64,000 nucleotides of DNA from Glycomyces sambucus (GTDB taxonomy: Bacteria > Actinomycetota > Actinomycetes > Mycobacteriales > Micromonosporaceae), in contig NZ_FNGF01000007.1 of assembly GCF_900102815.1 (NCBI RefSeq), forward strand, positions 62,001-126,000, in the 5' to 3' direction. Positions 11,893 through 20,531 of this stretch are shown here, piece by piece. The notes beneath the pieces are model-generated. The model was not told the origin of the DNA, searched no databases, and worked only from the letters and a program-made list of their open reading frames with translations. The first letter of the stretch is position 1. The number at the start of each line of letters is the position of its first letter. The translations under genes and the position numbers were made by a program.

Positions 11893-12299
11893 TGTCGGGA
11901 CTCCTTCGGGGCAGAGGGGGCCTTGCTCGGTCTGGGACGAAAATACCGCCACAGCGCGACGCCGATCCCGGCGGTACCGGCCAGGAGCAGCGCGTAGCCG
12001 TTGAAGCCGCTCGCGACGACCAGCGACCCGGCGGACGAGGGCATCGAGGCGGCCAGGACCACCGCGAACCAGGCGAGGGAGGTGAGCAGCGCGCCCCACC
12101 GACTGCCGGTCCACCACACCGCCAGCGCGGCGAGCGACCAGTTCCCGGCGAACGCGAGGGCCCCGGCGAGGGGGATCGCGATCCCGTCCCAGTAGGTCGG
12201 GACCAGGAACGCTTCGATCAGGGCGGCGAGGACCGCCGCGGCCGCCGCGACGACCGCGCCGCCGACCCGGACCGCCGTCTCCAGACCTCTCGCACGCAC
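11889..12299 (-). CDS. Hypothetical membrane protein, four predicted helices
   Basis: 136-residue polytopic protein with hydrophobic segments at VGGAVVAAAAAVLAALIEAF, IAIPLAGALAFAGNWSLAAL, LTSLAWFAVVLAASM and YALLLAGTAGIGVALW. It ends in a basic cytoplasmic tail (RPRPSKAPSAPKESRQ). The GTG start lies close to the divergent SulP gene. It is coupled to the next membrane protein gene by an overlap, so the two products may work together. No family function is recognised. Confidence 0.65.
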   Translation of the reverse strand: MRARGLETAVRVGGAVVAAAAAVLAALIEAFLVPTYWDGIAIPLAGALAFAGNWSLAALAVWWTGSRWGALLTSLAWFAVVLAASMPSSAGSLVVASGFNGYALLLAGTAGIGVALWRYFRPRPSKAPSAPKESRQ

Positions 12300-12388
12300 G
12301 GTGGCGATCCTACGGCAGCAAGCGCATCGGCCGCCGCCCCGGCGCGTTGGAGGCGTGCTCCCGTACCACCGGACGGGACAATACGCTC

Positions 12389-14125
12389 ATGACCACGATG
12401 CGAGAGACGACTGCCACGAAACGACGACGATTCCGACAGCTGTTTCCCGAACGGTCCGACTTCGCGCACGTCCGCCGCCACTGGCACACCGACCTCCTCG
12501 CCGGGCTCACCGTCGCGGTCGTCGCGCTGCCGCTGGCGCTGGGCTTCGGGATCGCCTCGGGCCTGGGGGCCTTCGCGGGCCTCATCACCTCGATCATCGC
12601 CGGGGTGCTCGCGGCGCTCCTGGGCGGCTCGAACCTCCAGGTGACGGGCCCGACCGGGACGATGGCGGTGGTGCTGGTGCCGCTGGCGGCCACCCACTCG
12701 CACACGGGCGTGATGCTCGTGGGGGTGATGGCCGGGATCATGCTGGTCGCGCTCGCGCTGTGCGGGGCGGGCCGGTACGCGCGGTACGTGCCGGTCCCGG
12801 TGGTCGAGGGCTTCACGGCGGGGGTCGGGATCGTCATCGCGGTGCAGCAGCTCCCGCCCGCGCTCGGGCTCCCTTCGCAGAACGCGCACCTCATCACGGG
12901 CGCGTGGGAGTCGCTGCGGACGTTCGCGGCGGCCCCGGACTGGGCGCCGGTCGCGGTCACGTTCGGCGTGGTCGCCGCGATCCTGCTGGGCTCGCGCCTG
13001 CACTCGCAGATCCCGACGCCGCTGCTCGCGGTGATCGCGGCGACGGTCGTGGTGTGGTTCGCCGAGCCCGGGGTCGCGGTCATCGGGTCGCTGCCGCGGA
13101 CCGTCCCGGCCCCGGAGGCGGGGTTCCTCGACTTCGCGTCGGAGGCGCCGCAGCTCGTTGCGGCGGCGGTCGCGATCTGCGCGCTGTGCGCGCTGGAGTC
13201 GCTGCTGTCGGCCACGGTGGCGGACAACATGACCGTGGGGCGCCACCACAACCCGGACCGCGAGCTCCTGGGGCAGGGCGTGGCGAACCTGGTGACGCCG
13301 TTCTTCGGCGGGATGCCGTCCTCGGGGGCGCTCGCGCGCACGGCGGTGAACGTCCGGTCGGGGGCGGCGGGGCGGCTGGCGTCGCTGACGCACGCGGTGG
13401 TGCTGGCGCTCATGATGCTCGCGCTCGCGCCGCTGGTCGCGCACGTGCCGCTGGCGGCGCTCGCGGGCGTGCTCATCGCGACGTCGATCCGGATGATCGA
13501 GGTCGGCTCGATGCTGGCGCTGGCGCGGTCGACGCGCGCCGATGCGGCGGTCATGTGGCTGACGCTGGCGGCGACGGTGCTGTTCAACCTGGTGTGGGCG
13601 GTCGCGGTGGGGATCGCCCTGGCGGGGCTGCTGGCGCTGGGGCGGATCTCGCGGTCGGTGTCGGTGGAGGAGGAGCCGATCGACCACGACGACCACCACG
13701 ACGAGGAGGCGGCGCTGCTGCACGAGCACATCGTGGCGTACCGGCTGGAGGGGCCGCTGTTCTTCGCGGCGGCGCACCGGTTCCTCTTGCAGCTGTTGGA
13801 CGTGGCGGACGTGCGCGTGGTGGTCCTGCGCATGAGCCGGGTGTCCACGATGGACGCGTCGGGGGCGACGGTCCTGGCCGACGCGATCCGGCGCCTGGAG
13901 CACCGCGGCATCGCCGTGTACCTCTCGGGCCTCGAACCGGTGCACGCCAAACCCCTTGAGGCCCTTGGCATCCTGGAACCGCTATGGCAGCAGGGGCGCC
14001 TGTTCGAGCACACCAGCGAGGCCATCGCGGCGGCCCGCCGCCGCCTCAAGGCCGACGGGCTCCTAGAGCAGCTCGAAGCGGAGGCGGGCGCTCTCCGCGG
14101 GGAGTCCGAAGCGGAGCGCCCATAG
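12389..14125 (+). CDS. SulP family anion transporter with C-terminal STAS domain
   Basis: Inner-membrane anion transporter of 578 residues. About ten to twelve hydrophobic helices follow the cytoplasmic N-terminus. The SulP signature region GLTVAVVALPLALGFGIASG is near residue 45 and LQVTGPTGTMAVVLVPLA near 90. A His/Asp-rich linker (DHDDHHDEE) precedes a STAS domain near residues 450-550 with VVVLRMSRVSTMDASG. Substrate may be sulfate, bicarbonate or a dicarboxylate; sequence does not decide. ATG 12389 is preferred over an upstream in-frame TTG. The last 63 bases overlap the convergent heparinase-like gene. Confidence 0.9.
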   Translation: MTTMRETTATKRRRFRQLFPERSDFAHVRRHWHTDLLAGLTVAVVALPLALGFGIASGLGAFAGLITSIIAGVLAALLGGSNLQVTGPTGTMAVVLVPLAATHSHTGVMLVGVMAGIMLVALALCGAGRYARYVPVPVVEGFTAGVGIVIAVQQLPPALGLPSQNAHLITGAWESLRTFAAAPDWAPVAVTFGVVAAILLGSRLHSQIPTPLLAVIAATVVVWFAEPGVAVIGSLPRTVPAPEAGFLDFASEAPQLVAAAVAICALCALESLLSATVADNMTVGRHHNPDRELLGQGVANLVTPFFGGMPSSGALARTAVNVRSGAAGRLASLTHAVVLALMMLALAPLVAHVPLAALAGVLIATSIRMIEVGSMLALARSTRADAAVMWLTLAATVLFNLVWAVAVGIALAGLLALGRISRSVSVEEEPIDHDDHHDEEAALLHEHIVAYRLEGPLFFAAAHRFLLQLLDVADVRVVVLRMSRVSTMDASGATVLADAIRRLEHRGIAVYLSGLEPVHAKPLEALGILEPLWQQGRLFEHTSEAIAAARRRLKADGLLEQLEAEAGALRGESEAERP

Positions 14126-15613
14126 GCGGTCGTGGAAGCCCCGGTGGTCGGCGGTGTCGACCGAGTCGACCAGGGCGTCCTCGGGGTTGATCCCGTGGAG
14201 GATGAGGGTGCCGCGCTCGCCGGTCCACACCGCGCGGTCGCCCTCGAGTTCGGGGCGGATGCGGCTGACGAACGTCTCGGTGAGCTCGGGTCCGAAGTCC
14301 CGCAGGATGATCCGCTCGTCCTTCCACGCGAACTTGCGGATGAGGGCGCCGTCGCCGTAGGCGTCGACGTAGACCTCGACGCCGTCGGGGCCGTCGACGA
14401 GCTCGGCGCGGGAGTCCTCGCCGGGCTGCTGGGCGGCGCCCTCGACGGTGGGCACCGAGTGCCAGGCGGCGGAGGGGTGGACCTGCTCGTAGCGCTCCTC
14501 GCCGAAGTACGCGGCGGTGTACTCCCCGGCCCCGGCGTCGCACAGGAGCTGCTCGCCGTCGACGGCGATGATGAAGGCGCCCAGGTCGAGGTGGTTGTGG
14601 GGCTCCTCGTTGTAGCCGCCCTTGACGGCGAGGGCCCACATGCGCCGGCCGATGCGGCGGCGCTCGACGAACCAGCCGACCTCGGGCAGGAGGGTCCGGG
14701 CGGGCTCGACCGACTCCGGGAGCGGCCGGCCCCACTCGAGGGTGCGGGTGAGCGGGGCCCAGCGCGCGCACTCGTCCTCGGCGAAGGTCTGGGGGCGGGA
14801 GGCCGCGGGGGGCTCGGCGCCGAGCCGGTCGTGGAGGCGGGTGAGGAGCCCGGCGGGCAGGAGCGGGTCGCCGTCGGTGTCGCCGAACGTGGCGAAGGAG
14901 CCGGGGTAGAGCTGGGCGCGGGCCGGGAACGCGGCGATGGCCTCGTTGCCTTCGAGCAGGTCCTCGCCGGTGGCCTCGCGCCACGCCTCGGCGAAGTAGG
15001 TGAAGTACCCGAACCCGTAGATCCAGTAGTAGACGCCCTCGACGCAGCCGCCGTCGGGTCCGAAGGAGAACAGGTAGCTCTGGAGCGCGGGCAGGACCCG
15101 GGCGCGGACGACGTCGGTGTCGTAGCCGAGGGCGAGCGCGGCGAGCCCGGCGGCGCCGGCGCACACGGCGGTCCAGTTGGAGATGCGCAGCTCCCACCAG
15201 AACGGGAACTCCGACTCGAAGAACGGGTCGAGGACGCGTTCGCGGATCTCGGCCTCGACCTGCTCGCGACCTTCGACGTCCTCGCGCAGGCGCAGGATCT
15301 CGGCGAGGGTCTGCGCGGTCTCGCACGCGAACAGGTCGACGCAGGTGCGCGGGTCGAAGTCCTCGCCCCAGTGGGCGGGCAGGGCCCAGGACCGCTCCTG
15401 GCAGACGTCCTTGAGGAGCGAGGAGAGCGGGGCGGCCTCGCCGGTGATCGCGAGCGCGGCGAGGTGGCGGCGGCGCGCGAAGTACTGGGCCTCGTAGGGC
15501 AGGCGGCGCCCGGTGGCGGCGAAGTCGTCGGCCAGCGCCGGGTCGAAGTCCGGGACCGGCCGCGCGGCGATCTCGCGGAGCTCTTCGAGGAGGGCGGTTC
15601 GGAGGTCATGCAT
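14063..15613 (-). CDS. Heparinase II/III-like protein, apparently cytoplasmic
   Basis: 516-residue protein with an alpha/alpha-toroid N-terminal half and a beta-sandwich C-terminal half, as in heparinase II/III polysaccharide lyases. The segment NEEPHNHLDLGAFIIAVDGEQLLCDAGAGEY matches the conserved HNHxDxGxF core with the expected His and Tyr region. There is no signal peptide after the ATG at 15613, so it probably acts on imported oligosaccharides; in secreted lyases a leader would be expected. It is divergent from a leaderless MerR gene that may regulate it. The 3' end overlaps sulP. Substrate unknown. Confidence 0.75.
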   Translation of the reverse strand: MHDLRTALLEELREIAARPVPDFDPALADDFAATGRRLPYEAQYFARRRHLAALAITGEAAPLSSLLKDVCQERSWALPAHWGEDFDPRTCVDLFACETAQTLAEILRLREDVEGREQVEAEIRERVLDPFFESEFPFWWELRISNWTAVCAGAAGLAALALGYDTDVVRARVLPALQSYLFSFGPDGGCVEGVYYWIYGFGYFTYFAEAWREATGEDLLEGNEAIAAFPARAQLYPGSFATFGDTDGDPLLPAGLLTRLHDRLGAEPPAASRPQTFAEDECARWAPLTRTLEWGRPLPESVEPARTLLPEVGWFVERRRIGRRMWALAVKGGYNEEPHNHLDLGAFIIAVDGEQLLCDAGAGEYTAAYFGEERYEQVHPSAAWHSVPTVEGAAQQPGEDSRAELVDGPDGVEVYVDAYGDGALIRKFAWKDERIILRDFGPELTETFVSRIRPELEGDRAVWTGERGTLILHGINPEDALVDSVDTADHRGFHDRLWALRFGLPAESARLRFELL

Positions 15614-15752
15614 GGCGCAGCCGTTCGGGTTCGGGGCGGTCGGGAGGGGGCGGCGGGTGCGGGTCCATCGGCCTCCGCCTTTCCGGGTGGGGACGTGTCG
15701 GGGCGGGGGTTCCGGCCGTGGCTCAACGGTAACGCGGGCGCGCATTCCGGCA

Positions 15753-15758
15753 TAGACT
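15753..15758 (+). promoter_or_regulatory. Candidate -10 (TAGACT) of a leaderless MerR transcript
   Basis: TAGACT ends seven bases before the ATG of the MerR gene, the spacing expected when transcription starts at the initiation codon. No ribosome site is present. Confidence 0.5.
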
Positions 15759-15765
15759 GCCTCGT

Positions 15766-16416
15766 ATGCGCATAGGCGAGCTGTCGGAGCGGACCGGCGT
15801 TCCGGCCGCCACCATCAAGTACTACCTGCGGGAGCAGCTGCTCCAGCCGGGCGAGCACGGCGAGGGGAACACCGTCGAGTACGGGTCCCCTCACGTGCAC
15901 CGCCTGACGCTCATCAGGGCGCTGTCGGAGACCGCGGGGCTGTCGGTGGCGCAGATCGGGGAAGTGCTCACCGTGCTTGCGCGCCATCAGGACTCGGCGT
16001 TCCAGGCGATGGGGGCGGCGCTCGCGGCGACGCACCGGGAGCCGGCGTTCTCGCTCGCGAGCGAGGGCACGCGGGAGGCCGCGGAGCGCACCGTGGACCA
16101 GCTGCTGGGCGAGTACGGGTGGGCCGAGGTGGCGCCGCCGATGTACCGCGACGCGATGGTCACGGCCCTGACCGCGTTCTACCGCTTGGGGAATCCCGAT
16201 CCGCAGGAGGTGCTGGGCCACTACGCGGACGCGGCGGCGGCGCTGGCGTCGGCGGACATGGAGGCCATCGCGGAGGCGACCCGGGTGGAGGGCGTCGACG
16301 TCGAGCAGGCGGTGACGGCGACGGTCCTGGGCGAGACGGTGTTCGCGGCGCTGCGGCGCATCGCGCACATCGCGGCCTCGGCCCGGACGCAGGCGTCCCA
16401 GGGCCCCGGGTCCTAG
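15766..16416 (+). CDS. MerR family transcriptional regulator
   Basis: 216-residue DNA-binding regulator. The N-terminal winged helix-turn-helix MRIGELSERTGVPAATIKYY is canonical MerR, followed by the wing region and a dimerisation helix. The C-terminal domain of about 140 residues is alanine-rich and helical, with no cysteine metal site, so it likely senses an organic ligand or another signal. ATG 15766 fits a leaderless message. The divergent heparinase-like gene is the likely target, and the following methyltransferase-fold gene may be co-transcribed. Confidence 0.87.
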   Translation: MRIGELSERTGVPAATIKYYLREQLLQPGEHGEGNTVEYGSPHVHRLTLIRALSETAGLSVAQIGEVLTVLARHQDSAFQAMGAALAATHREPAFSLASEGTREAAERTVDQLLGEYGWAEVAPPMYRDAMVTALTAFYRLGNPDPQEVLGHYADAAAALASADMEAIAEATRVEGVDVEQAVTATVLGETVFAALRRIAHIAASARTQASQGPGS

Positions 16417-16453
16417 GCTGGACCCTAGACTCGCGGGGTCCGCCTCCCCGACC

Positions 16454-17278
16454 GTGAACGGCACCGCCATGAAGGACGCGCTCCGCTTCGACCGCGACCC
16501 CGACCGCCCGAACCTGCTGCACCTGGTCTACGACGAGGTCGTGCAGGCGACGATCGACCTCGACGACCCGTCCTACCTGGACGCGGAGTACATGCAGCGC
16601 ATCGCGTACCTGGTGGACGCCGCGGCCGGGCCGCGGCGGCCCCTGCGGGTGCTGCACCTGGGCGCGGGCGGACTGGCGATGGCCCGGTACGTGGCCGCGA
16701 CCCGGCCGGGCTCGTACCAGCAGGCCGTGGAGACGAACGAGGCGCTCATCGAGCTGGTGCGGGCCGAGGCCCCGCTGCCGCGCGGCGTCAAGGTGAAGAT
16801 CCGGCGCACCGACGCGCGGGAGGCGGTCGAGTCGGCGCCCGAGGACAGCTACGAGCTGGTGATCACCGACGTGTACGACGGCGCGCGGGTCCCGGCACAC
16901 GTCACCGGGACGGAGTTCCTGCGGGCCGCGGACCAGGTGCTGCGCCCGGGCGGGCACTACGCGGTGAACCTGTGCGACGGCGGGCACATGCGGTTCCTCA
17001 AGCCGGCCCTGGCCGCGATGCGGGAGGTGTGGCCGCACGTGGCGGTCATGGCCGAGCCCGCGGTGCTGCGCGGGCGCCGGTTCGGGAACGTCGTGGCCGT
17101 GGCCTCCGGAGTTGAGCTGCCGGTCGCGGAGCTGCGCCGCCGCTGCGCGGGCGCGGCCTTCCCGTGCCGGGTCCTGGAGGGCACCGAGCTGCGCGAGTAC
17201 ATCGGCGGCGCCGCCCCGGCCACCGACGCCACCGCGATCCAGTCCCCGCCCCCGCCCAGGTCGCTGCGGAGTTTCTGA
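16454..17278 (+). CDS. Spermidine synthase-like (polyamine aminopropyltransferase fold) protein
   Basis: 274-residue soluble protein with a Rossmann nucleotide-binding core: LRVLHLGAGGLAMARYVAAT (motif I) near residue 60, an acidic residue after strand 2 (QAVETNEALIELV), DVYDGARVP and the strand LRPGGHYAVNLCDGG. This is the spermidine-synthase superfamily, whose actinobacterial members often have no proven polyamine role. Start is GTG 16454 or ATG 16469; neither has a clear ribosome site. TAGGCT and TAGACT words just upstream could be -10 elements. The product is unknown. Confidence 0.75.
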   Translation: MNGTAMKDALRFDRDPDRPNLLHLVYDEVVQATIDLDDPSYLDAEYMQRIAYLVDAAAGPRRPLRVLHLGAGGLAMARYVAATRPGSYQQAVETNEALIELVRAEAPLPRGVKVKIRRTDAREAVESAPEDSYELVITDVYDGARVPAHVTGTEFLRAADQVLRPGGHYAVNLCDGGHMRFLKPALAAMREVWPHVAVMAEPAVLRGRRFGNVVAVASGVELPVAELRRRCAGAAFPCRVLEGTELREYIGGAAPATDATAIQSPPPPRSLRSF

Positions 17279-17622
17279 GCGACGCCCATGGGCGGTTCGG
17301 GTCGAGGCGGTGCGAGGCCGTTCGACGGAGGCGGTCGAGACCGGCCGGGCGGACCGTCGGACCCCTCGGGCACGCTTGCAAGCGGGGGCGGGTGCCGACG
17401 CGAGCGCCCCTCGCGAACCGTCCCGGCGGACGGTCCACCCGCAGGTCGGCCGTTCGGACAATAAACCCGCAGGATAGTGGCCCTGTCTCCCGCCCCGTCA
17501 CCACTGTCCGATCCGGATCGGTGACCACCCTCACAGCGGACTTGGCGATCCGGGTCACCCCCGACTAGCGTCGGCGGCTGTTCCGGTCGGGTCCTCAGGG
17601 CTCCCCCAGAGACCCACCCGTC
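17279..17622. other. Non-coding region upstream of the riboswitch
   Basis: 344 bases with no credible gene; frames here have low coding quality. It contains the promoter at 17542-17571 that feeds the riboswitch leader. Confidence 0.6.
17542..17571 (+). promoter_or_regulatory. Promoter of the c-di-AMP riboswitch transcript
   Basis: TTGGCG and TAGCGT with an 18-base spacer give a good vegetative actinobacterial promoter. The start would fall near 17578, about 45 bases before the riboswitch core. Confidence 0.6.
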
Positions 17623-17833
17623 CGGACCGCCGAGCCGCGCAGCGCATGGCGCCCGTTCCTCCCGGTACGGGGCGCGCCACCGCCGCGCGGGCCGGGGACC
17701 CAGCCGCGCCGCTCCCCCCAATGCAGGCGGCGCACGGGGTGAATCCCGCACAGGCGCCCTCGCCTGCGCGGGTAGGGCGATCTTCCCTGCCCGAACCCGA
17801 CAGCTAACCCGGTAGGCGGCCGAGGAAGAAAGG
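17623..17833 (+). ncRNA. ydaO-yuaA: Cyclic di-AMP riboswitch (ydaO/yuaA type)
   Basis: The leader before the NlpC/P60 gene carries the conserved blocks of this class in order: CGCCGAGCCGCGCAGCGC, CCGGGGACCCAGCCG, GGGGTGAATCCCGC, then GGGTAGGGCGATCTTCCCTG, CCCGAACCCGACAGCTAACC and CGGTAGGCGG followed by AGGAAGAAAGG. Actinomycetes commonly place it upstream of cell-wall hydrolase genes, where c-di-AMP binding turns expression off. Here the element ends about eight bases before the start codon, so the ribosome site is close to its 3' strand. Confidence 0.92.
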
Positions 17834-17840
17834 CCACCTG

Positions 17841-18860
17841 GTGGCTCAAGCCTGCACTGATACTCAAGCCTGCACTGACATCGACCACCGATCGCGCGCC
17901 GCCGCGATCCTCCGCCGCATCGCCGCCTACACCGGCGTCACCGTCGCCACCGTCGGGCTGGTGACGGCCTTCGCCGGCAGCCGGGCCCACGCGGCCGACG
18001 ACATCGACTACGACGCGGCGTCCGCCTCCGAGATCGAGGACCACCTCGGCGACCTGGAGACCGAGCGCGACGCCGCCGCCACCTCCCTCACCGGACTCCA
18101 GACGCAGCTCGCCGCCGCGAACGCCGTCATCACCGCCACCGCCGCCGACTACGGCACCACCGGTGCGCAGCTCCTGGACGTGACCGCCGCGGTCGAGTCC
18201 GCCGACGACGAGCTCGGGGCCAAGGTCTCCACGCTCGTCGAGTACGCGCAGGAGCAGTCCGACAAGTACGCCGAGGCCGAGACCGCCGCCGAGACCGTCG
18301 ACCGGCTGGAGCCGCGGATCGCGGACCTCCAGACCCAGGTCGGCAAGCTCGACGCCCAGATCGAGGACGCCCAGGCCGCCTACGACGAGGCCGCCGAAGC
18401 GGAAGCGGCCGCTGAGGCCGCCGCTGCCGCCGAAGCCGCGGCCGAGGCCGAGGCGTCGGCCGAGGAGTCCTCCTCGTCCTCGTCCTCCTCCGGCTCCACC
18501 GCCGAGTACAGCTCGGACGCGGCCACCGCCGCCGTCCAGTTCGCGAAGGACCAGCTCGGCGAGTCCTACGTGTTCGGCGCCGCCGGCCCCGACACCTGGG
18601 ACTGCTCCGGCCTCATCGCCGGCGCCTACGACGTCTCGGGCGTCTCCCTCACCCACTCCACGTGGGCCATGTGGGACGAGACCAGCGGCATCGGCCGCGA
18701 CGAGCTCAAGCCCGGCGACCTGGTCTTCTACAACGGCCAGAACCACGTCGCCATGTACATCGGCGACGGCCAGGTCATCCACGCGCCCAAGCCGGGCGAC
18801 GTCGTGAAGATCTCGGACCTCGACATGGGCATGTCGATCGACGGCTACCGCCGGATCTGA
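17841..18860 (+). CDS. NlpC/P60 peptidoglycan endopeptidase with coiled-coil stalk
   Basis: Secreted D,L-endopeptidase-type hydrolase of 339 residues. A signal segment VTVATVGLVTAFAGSRAHA ends near residue 52. A coiled-coil region of about 130 residues (two heptad-rich helices) follows, then an Ala/Glu/Ser-rich linker. The NlpC/P60 domain has the catalytic Cys in TWDCSGLI (residue 255) and His in NHVAMYIGD (residue 302). Organisation resembles RipA/CwlO-like enzymes used in growth and division. GTG start. Control by the upstream c-di-AMP riboswitch ties wall hydrolysis to osmotic signalling. Confidence 0.93.
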   Translation: MAQACTDTQACTDIDHRSRAAAILRRIAAYTGVTVATVGLVTAFAGSRAHAADDIDYDAASASEIEDHLGDLETERDAAATSLTGLQTQLAAANAVITATAADYGTTGAQLLDVTAAVESADDELGAKVSTLVEYAQEQSDKYAEAETAAETVDRLEPRIADLQTQVGKLDAQIEDAQAAYDEAAEAEAAAEAAAAAEAAAEAEASAEESSSSSSSSGSTAEYSSDAATAAVQFAKDQLGESYVFGAAGPDTWDCSGLIAGAYDVSGVSLTHSTWAMWDETSGIGRDELKPGDLVFYNGQNHVAMYIGDGQVIHAPKPGDVVKISDLDMGMSIDGYRRI

Positions 18861-18878
18861 CCGCGCGCGAGTGCGAGG

Positions 18879-18904
18879 GCGTCCCGGCCGCGACACCGGG
18901 ACGC
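18879..18904 (+). terminator. Hairpin after NlpC/P60 gene
   Basis: GCGTCCCGG and CCGGGACGC are perfect 9-bp arms around an 8-base loop. It is the first of two hairpins in the convergent gap. Confidence 0.6.
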
Positions 18905-18905
18905 C

Positions 18906-18935
18906 GAAGGGCCGGGGCTCTCGCCCCGGCCCTTC
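18906..18935. terminator. Bidirectional terminator between nlpC and sigma gene
   Basis: Perfect 13-bp stem GAAGGGCCGGGGC with complement and a TCTC loop. It lies between the convergent NlpC/P60 and sigma-factor genes. Confidence 0.8.
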
Positions 18936-18971
18936 GCCTCGCGTGCTGTTTCCTTATCGCCTATCGCGCCT

Positions 18972-19922
18972 TCAAGCCGCCTCGGCCATCACCTGGTCGT
19001 TGGCGAGCTCCTTGAGGCGCGCCAGCGCCTGGATCTCCAGCTGCCGGATGCGCTCGCGCGACAGGTGGAACCGGTGCGCGACCTCGGTGAGGGAGTGCTC
19101 CCGGCCGTCTTCGAGCCCGTAGCGGGCCTTCACGATGCCGGCGGAGCGCTCGTCGAGGTGGTTGAGCATCATCTCGATGCGCTGCCGTTCCATCCCCGCG
19201 AGGACGACGTCCTCGGGGCTGGGCTCGTCGGAGTCGGCGACCAGGTCGCCGAGGTTGGTGTCGCCGTCGTCGCCGATCGGCGTGTCCAGCGAGACGGTGT
19301 CCTGGCTCCAGCGGATGAGCTCGTTGACCCGCTCGACCGTGACGCCGAGCGCGGCGGCCACCTGGTCGGGTTCGGGGTCGCCGCCGAGCTCACGGGTGAG
19401 CTGGCGGGTGACGTTGCGCATCCGGTTGACGTCCTCGACCAGATGCACCGGCAGGCGCACGGTGCGCTCCTGCTGGGCGATCGCCCGGCTGATGGCCTGA
19501 CGGATCCACCAGGTGGCGTAGGTCGAGAACTTGAAGCCGCGCGCGTAGTCGAACTTCTCGACGGCGCGGACCAGGCCGGTGTTGCCCTCCTGGATCAGGT
19601 CGAGCATCGGCATTCCGGAGCGGACGTACCGGCGGGCGATCGACACGACCAGCCGCAGGTTCGCCTTGATGAACTGCTCCTTCGCGCGCGCGCCGTCCTC
19701 GATCAGGCGCTTGAGCTCCTTCTCGGAGGCCGCGCCGAAGGTCTCACCTTCACCGAGCAGGTGCTTCGCGAACAGACCCGCCTCGACCGCCTTCGCCAAG
19801 TCGACCTCGGCGGCCGCGTCGAGCAGCGGCGTCTTCGAGATCTCGTGCAGGTAGACGCCTACAAGGTCTCGTTCCTCAGCGACCTCTTGGGTGGTGAGGG
19901 TGGGTGTTTCAGTAGTATCCAC
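18972..19922 (-). CDS. RNA polymerase sigma-70 family factor, group 2 (SigB/HrdB-like)
   Basis: 316-residue sigma factor with regions in order: 1.2 (DLVGVYLHEISKTPLL), 2.1-2.4 (LDLIQEGNTGLVRAVEKFD, FKFSTYATWWIRQAISRAI), region 3, and 4.2 (LTEVAHRFHLSRERIRQLE). It lacks the long N-terminal region 1.1 of the main sigma factor, hence group 2, as in Streptomyces HrdA/C/D or mycobacterial SigB. GTG 19922 has GGAGGAG nine bases upstream; longer in-frame starts have none. A role in stationary phase or stress is inferred from class only. Confidence 0.9.
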   Translation of the reverse strand: MDTTETPTLTTQEVAEERDLVGVYLHEISKTPLLDAAAEVDLAKAVEAGLFAKHLLGEGETFGAASEKELKRLIEDGARAKEQFIKANLRLVVSIARRYVRSGMPMLDLIQEGNTGLVRAVEKFDYARGFKFSTYATWWIRQAISRAIAQQERTVRLPVHLVEDVNRMRNVTRQLTRELGGDPEPDQVAAALGVTVERVNELIRWSQDTVSLDTPIGDDGDTNLGDLVADSDEPSPEDVVLAGMERQRIEMMLNHLDERSAGIVKARYGLEDGREHSLTEVAHRFHLSRERIRQLEIQALARLKELANDQVMAEAA

Positions 19923-20531
19923 GCTCAAGGTCTCCTCCAGCTTCCTCGTCCCCCGACACCGCGTGAACGGTGTACCAGTTACAACGACCGCTTCGTTGCG
20001 TGGAATTCCGTGCCCCGGTGTTCGATGCGCCACGGTTACGGAATCGTTGCCGACGGGTGCCCTTCCGGGTCGTCGCACAATCCCGCAAACCGGTCTCTCG
20101 GGCTATGCTCGGTTCACGGCTCCTGTCTCTGGGACGGGGGCGGGCAACCTTCATGATGCCTCTGAGACGGGGATCACCTCACCGGTGGTTCAGTGGGGAG
20201 ATCCGAGTCCTGGTCACGGTATCGTCTCCGGCCTGCTTCATCGCAAACCTTCAATCTCTAGGGGTACACGCGCCTTACCTTGAAAAAGTTGAGAGATCAT
20301 CTCTTTGCGGCCCGAATCACGTGTTTTCCGGCCGGGAAGGCGGCGACGCTCTGATACCCGCACCATAGCGGACGGTAGCGGTGACAAGCAACACCATTCT
20401 CAGCTGTTGATGTCGGATTCCGAGCACCCCTCGTTCTCTCCAGTCTGCGCCTCCCGGCCCTCCCGCGGGGGACTTCCGGGCGCGTGACACGAAGATCACG
20501 CCCGTGACCGCCTGCGCGTAGAGTTGGCCGG
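19923..20531. other. 609-bp intergenic region between sigma gene and orn
   Basis: No credible gene. It should hold the promoters of the divergent sigma-factor and orn genes. Visible structure: inverted repeat CAACGA-N5-TCGTTG at 19982-19998 and AGAGAT-C-ATCTCT at 20292-20304. Base composition is less GC-rich around 20240-20310 than in the flanking genes. Confidence 0.6.
20519..20524 (+). promoter_or_regulatory. Candidate -10 (TAGAGT), leaderless orn
   Basis: TAGAGT ends seven bases before the GTG of orn and no Shine-Dalgarno is present, fitting a leaderless transcript. Confidence 0.45.

Noticed and set aside
12347-12388. Upstream TTG start for the SulP gene
   Set aside because: It adds 14 unrelated residues overlapping the divergent gene's control region; ATG 12389 fits the family.
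17112-17568. Short frames between the spermidine-synthase-like gene and the riboswitch
   Set aside because: They run out of the real gene in another frame and through promoter sequence; not coding-like.
19970-20368. 132-codon frame in the sigma-orn gap
   Set aside because: No ribosome site, irregular codon use and no similarity recognised; it covers predicted control sequence.
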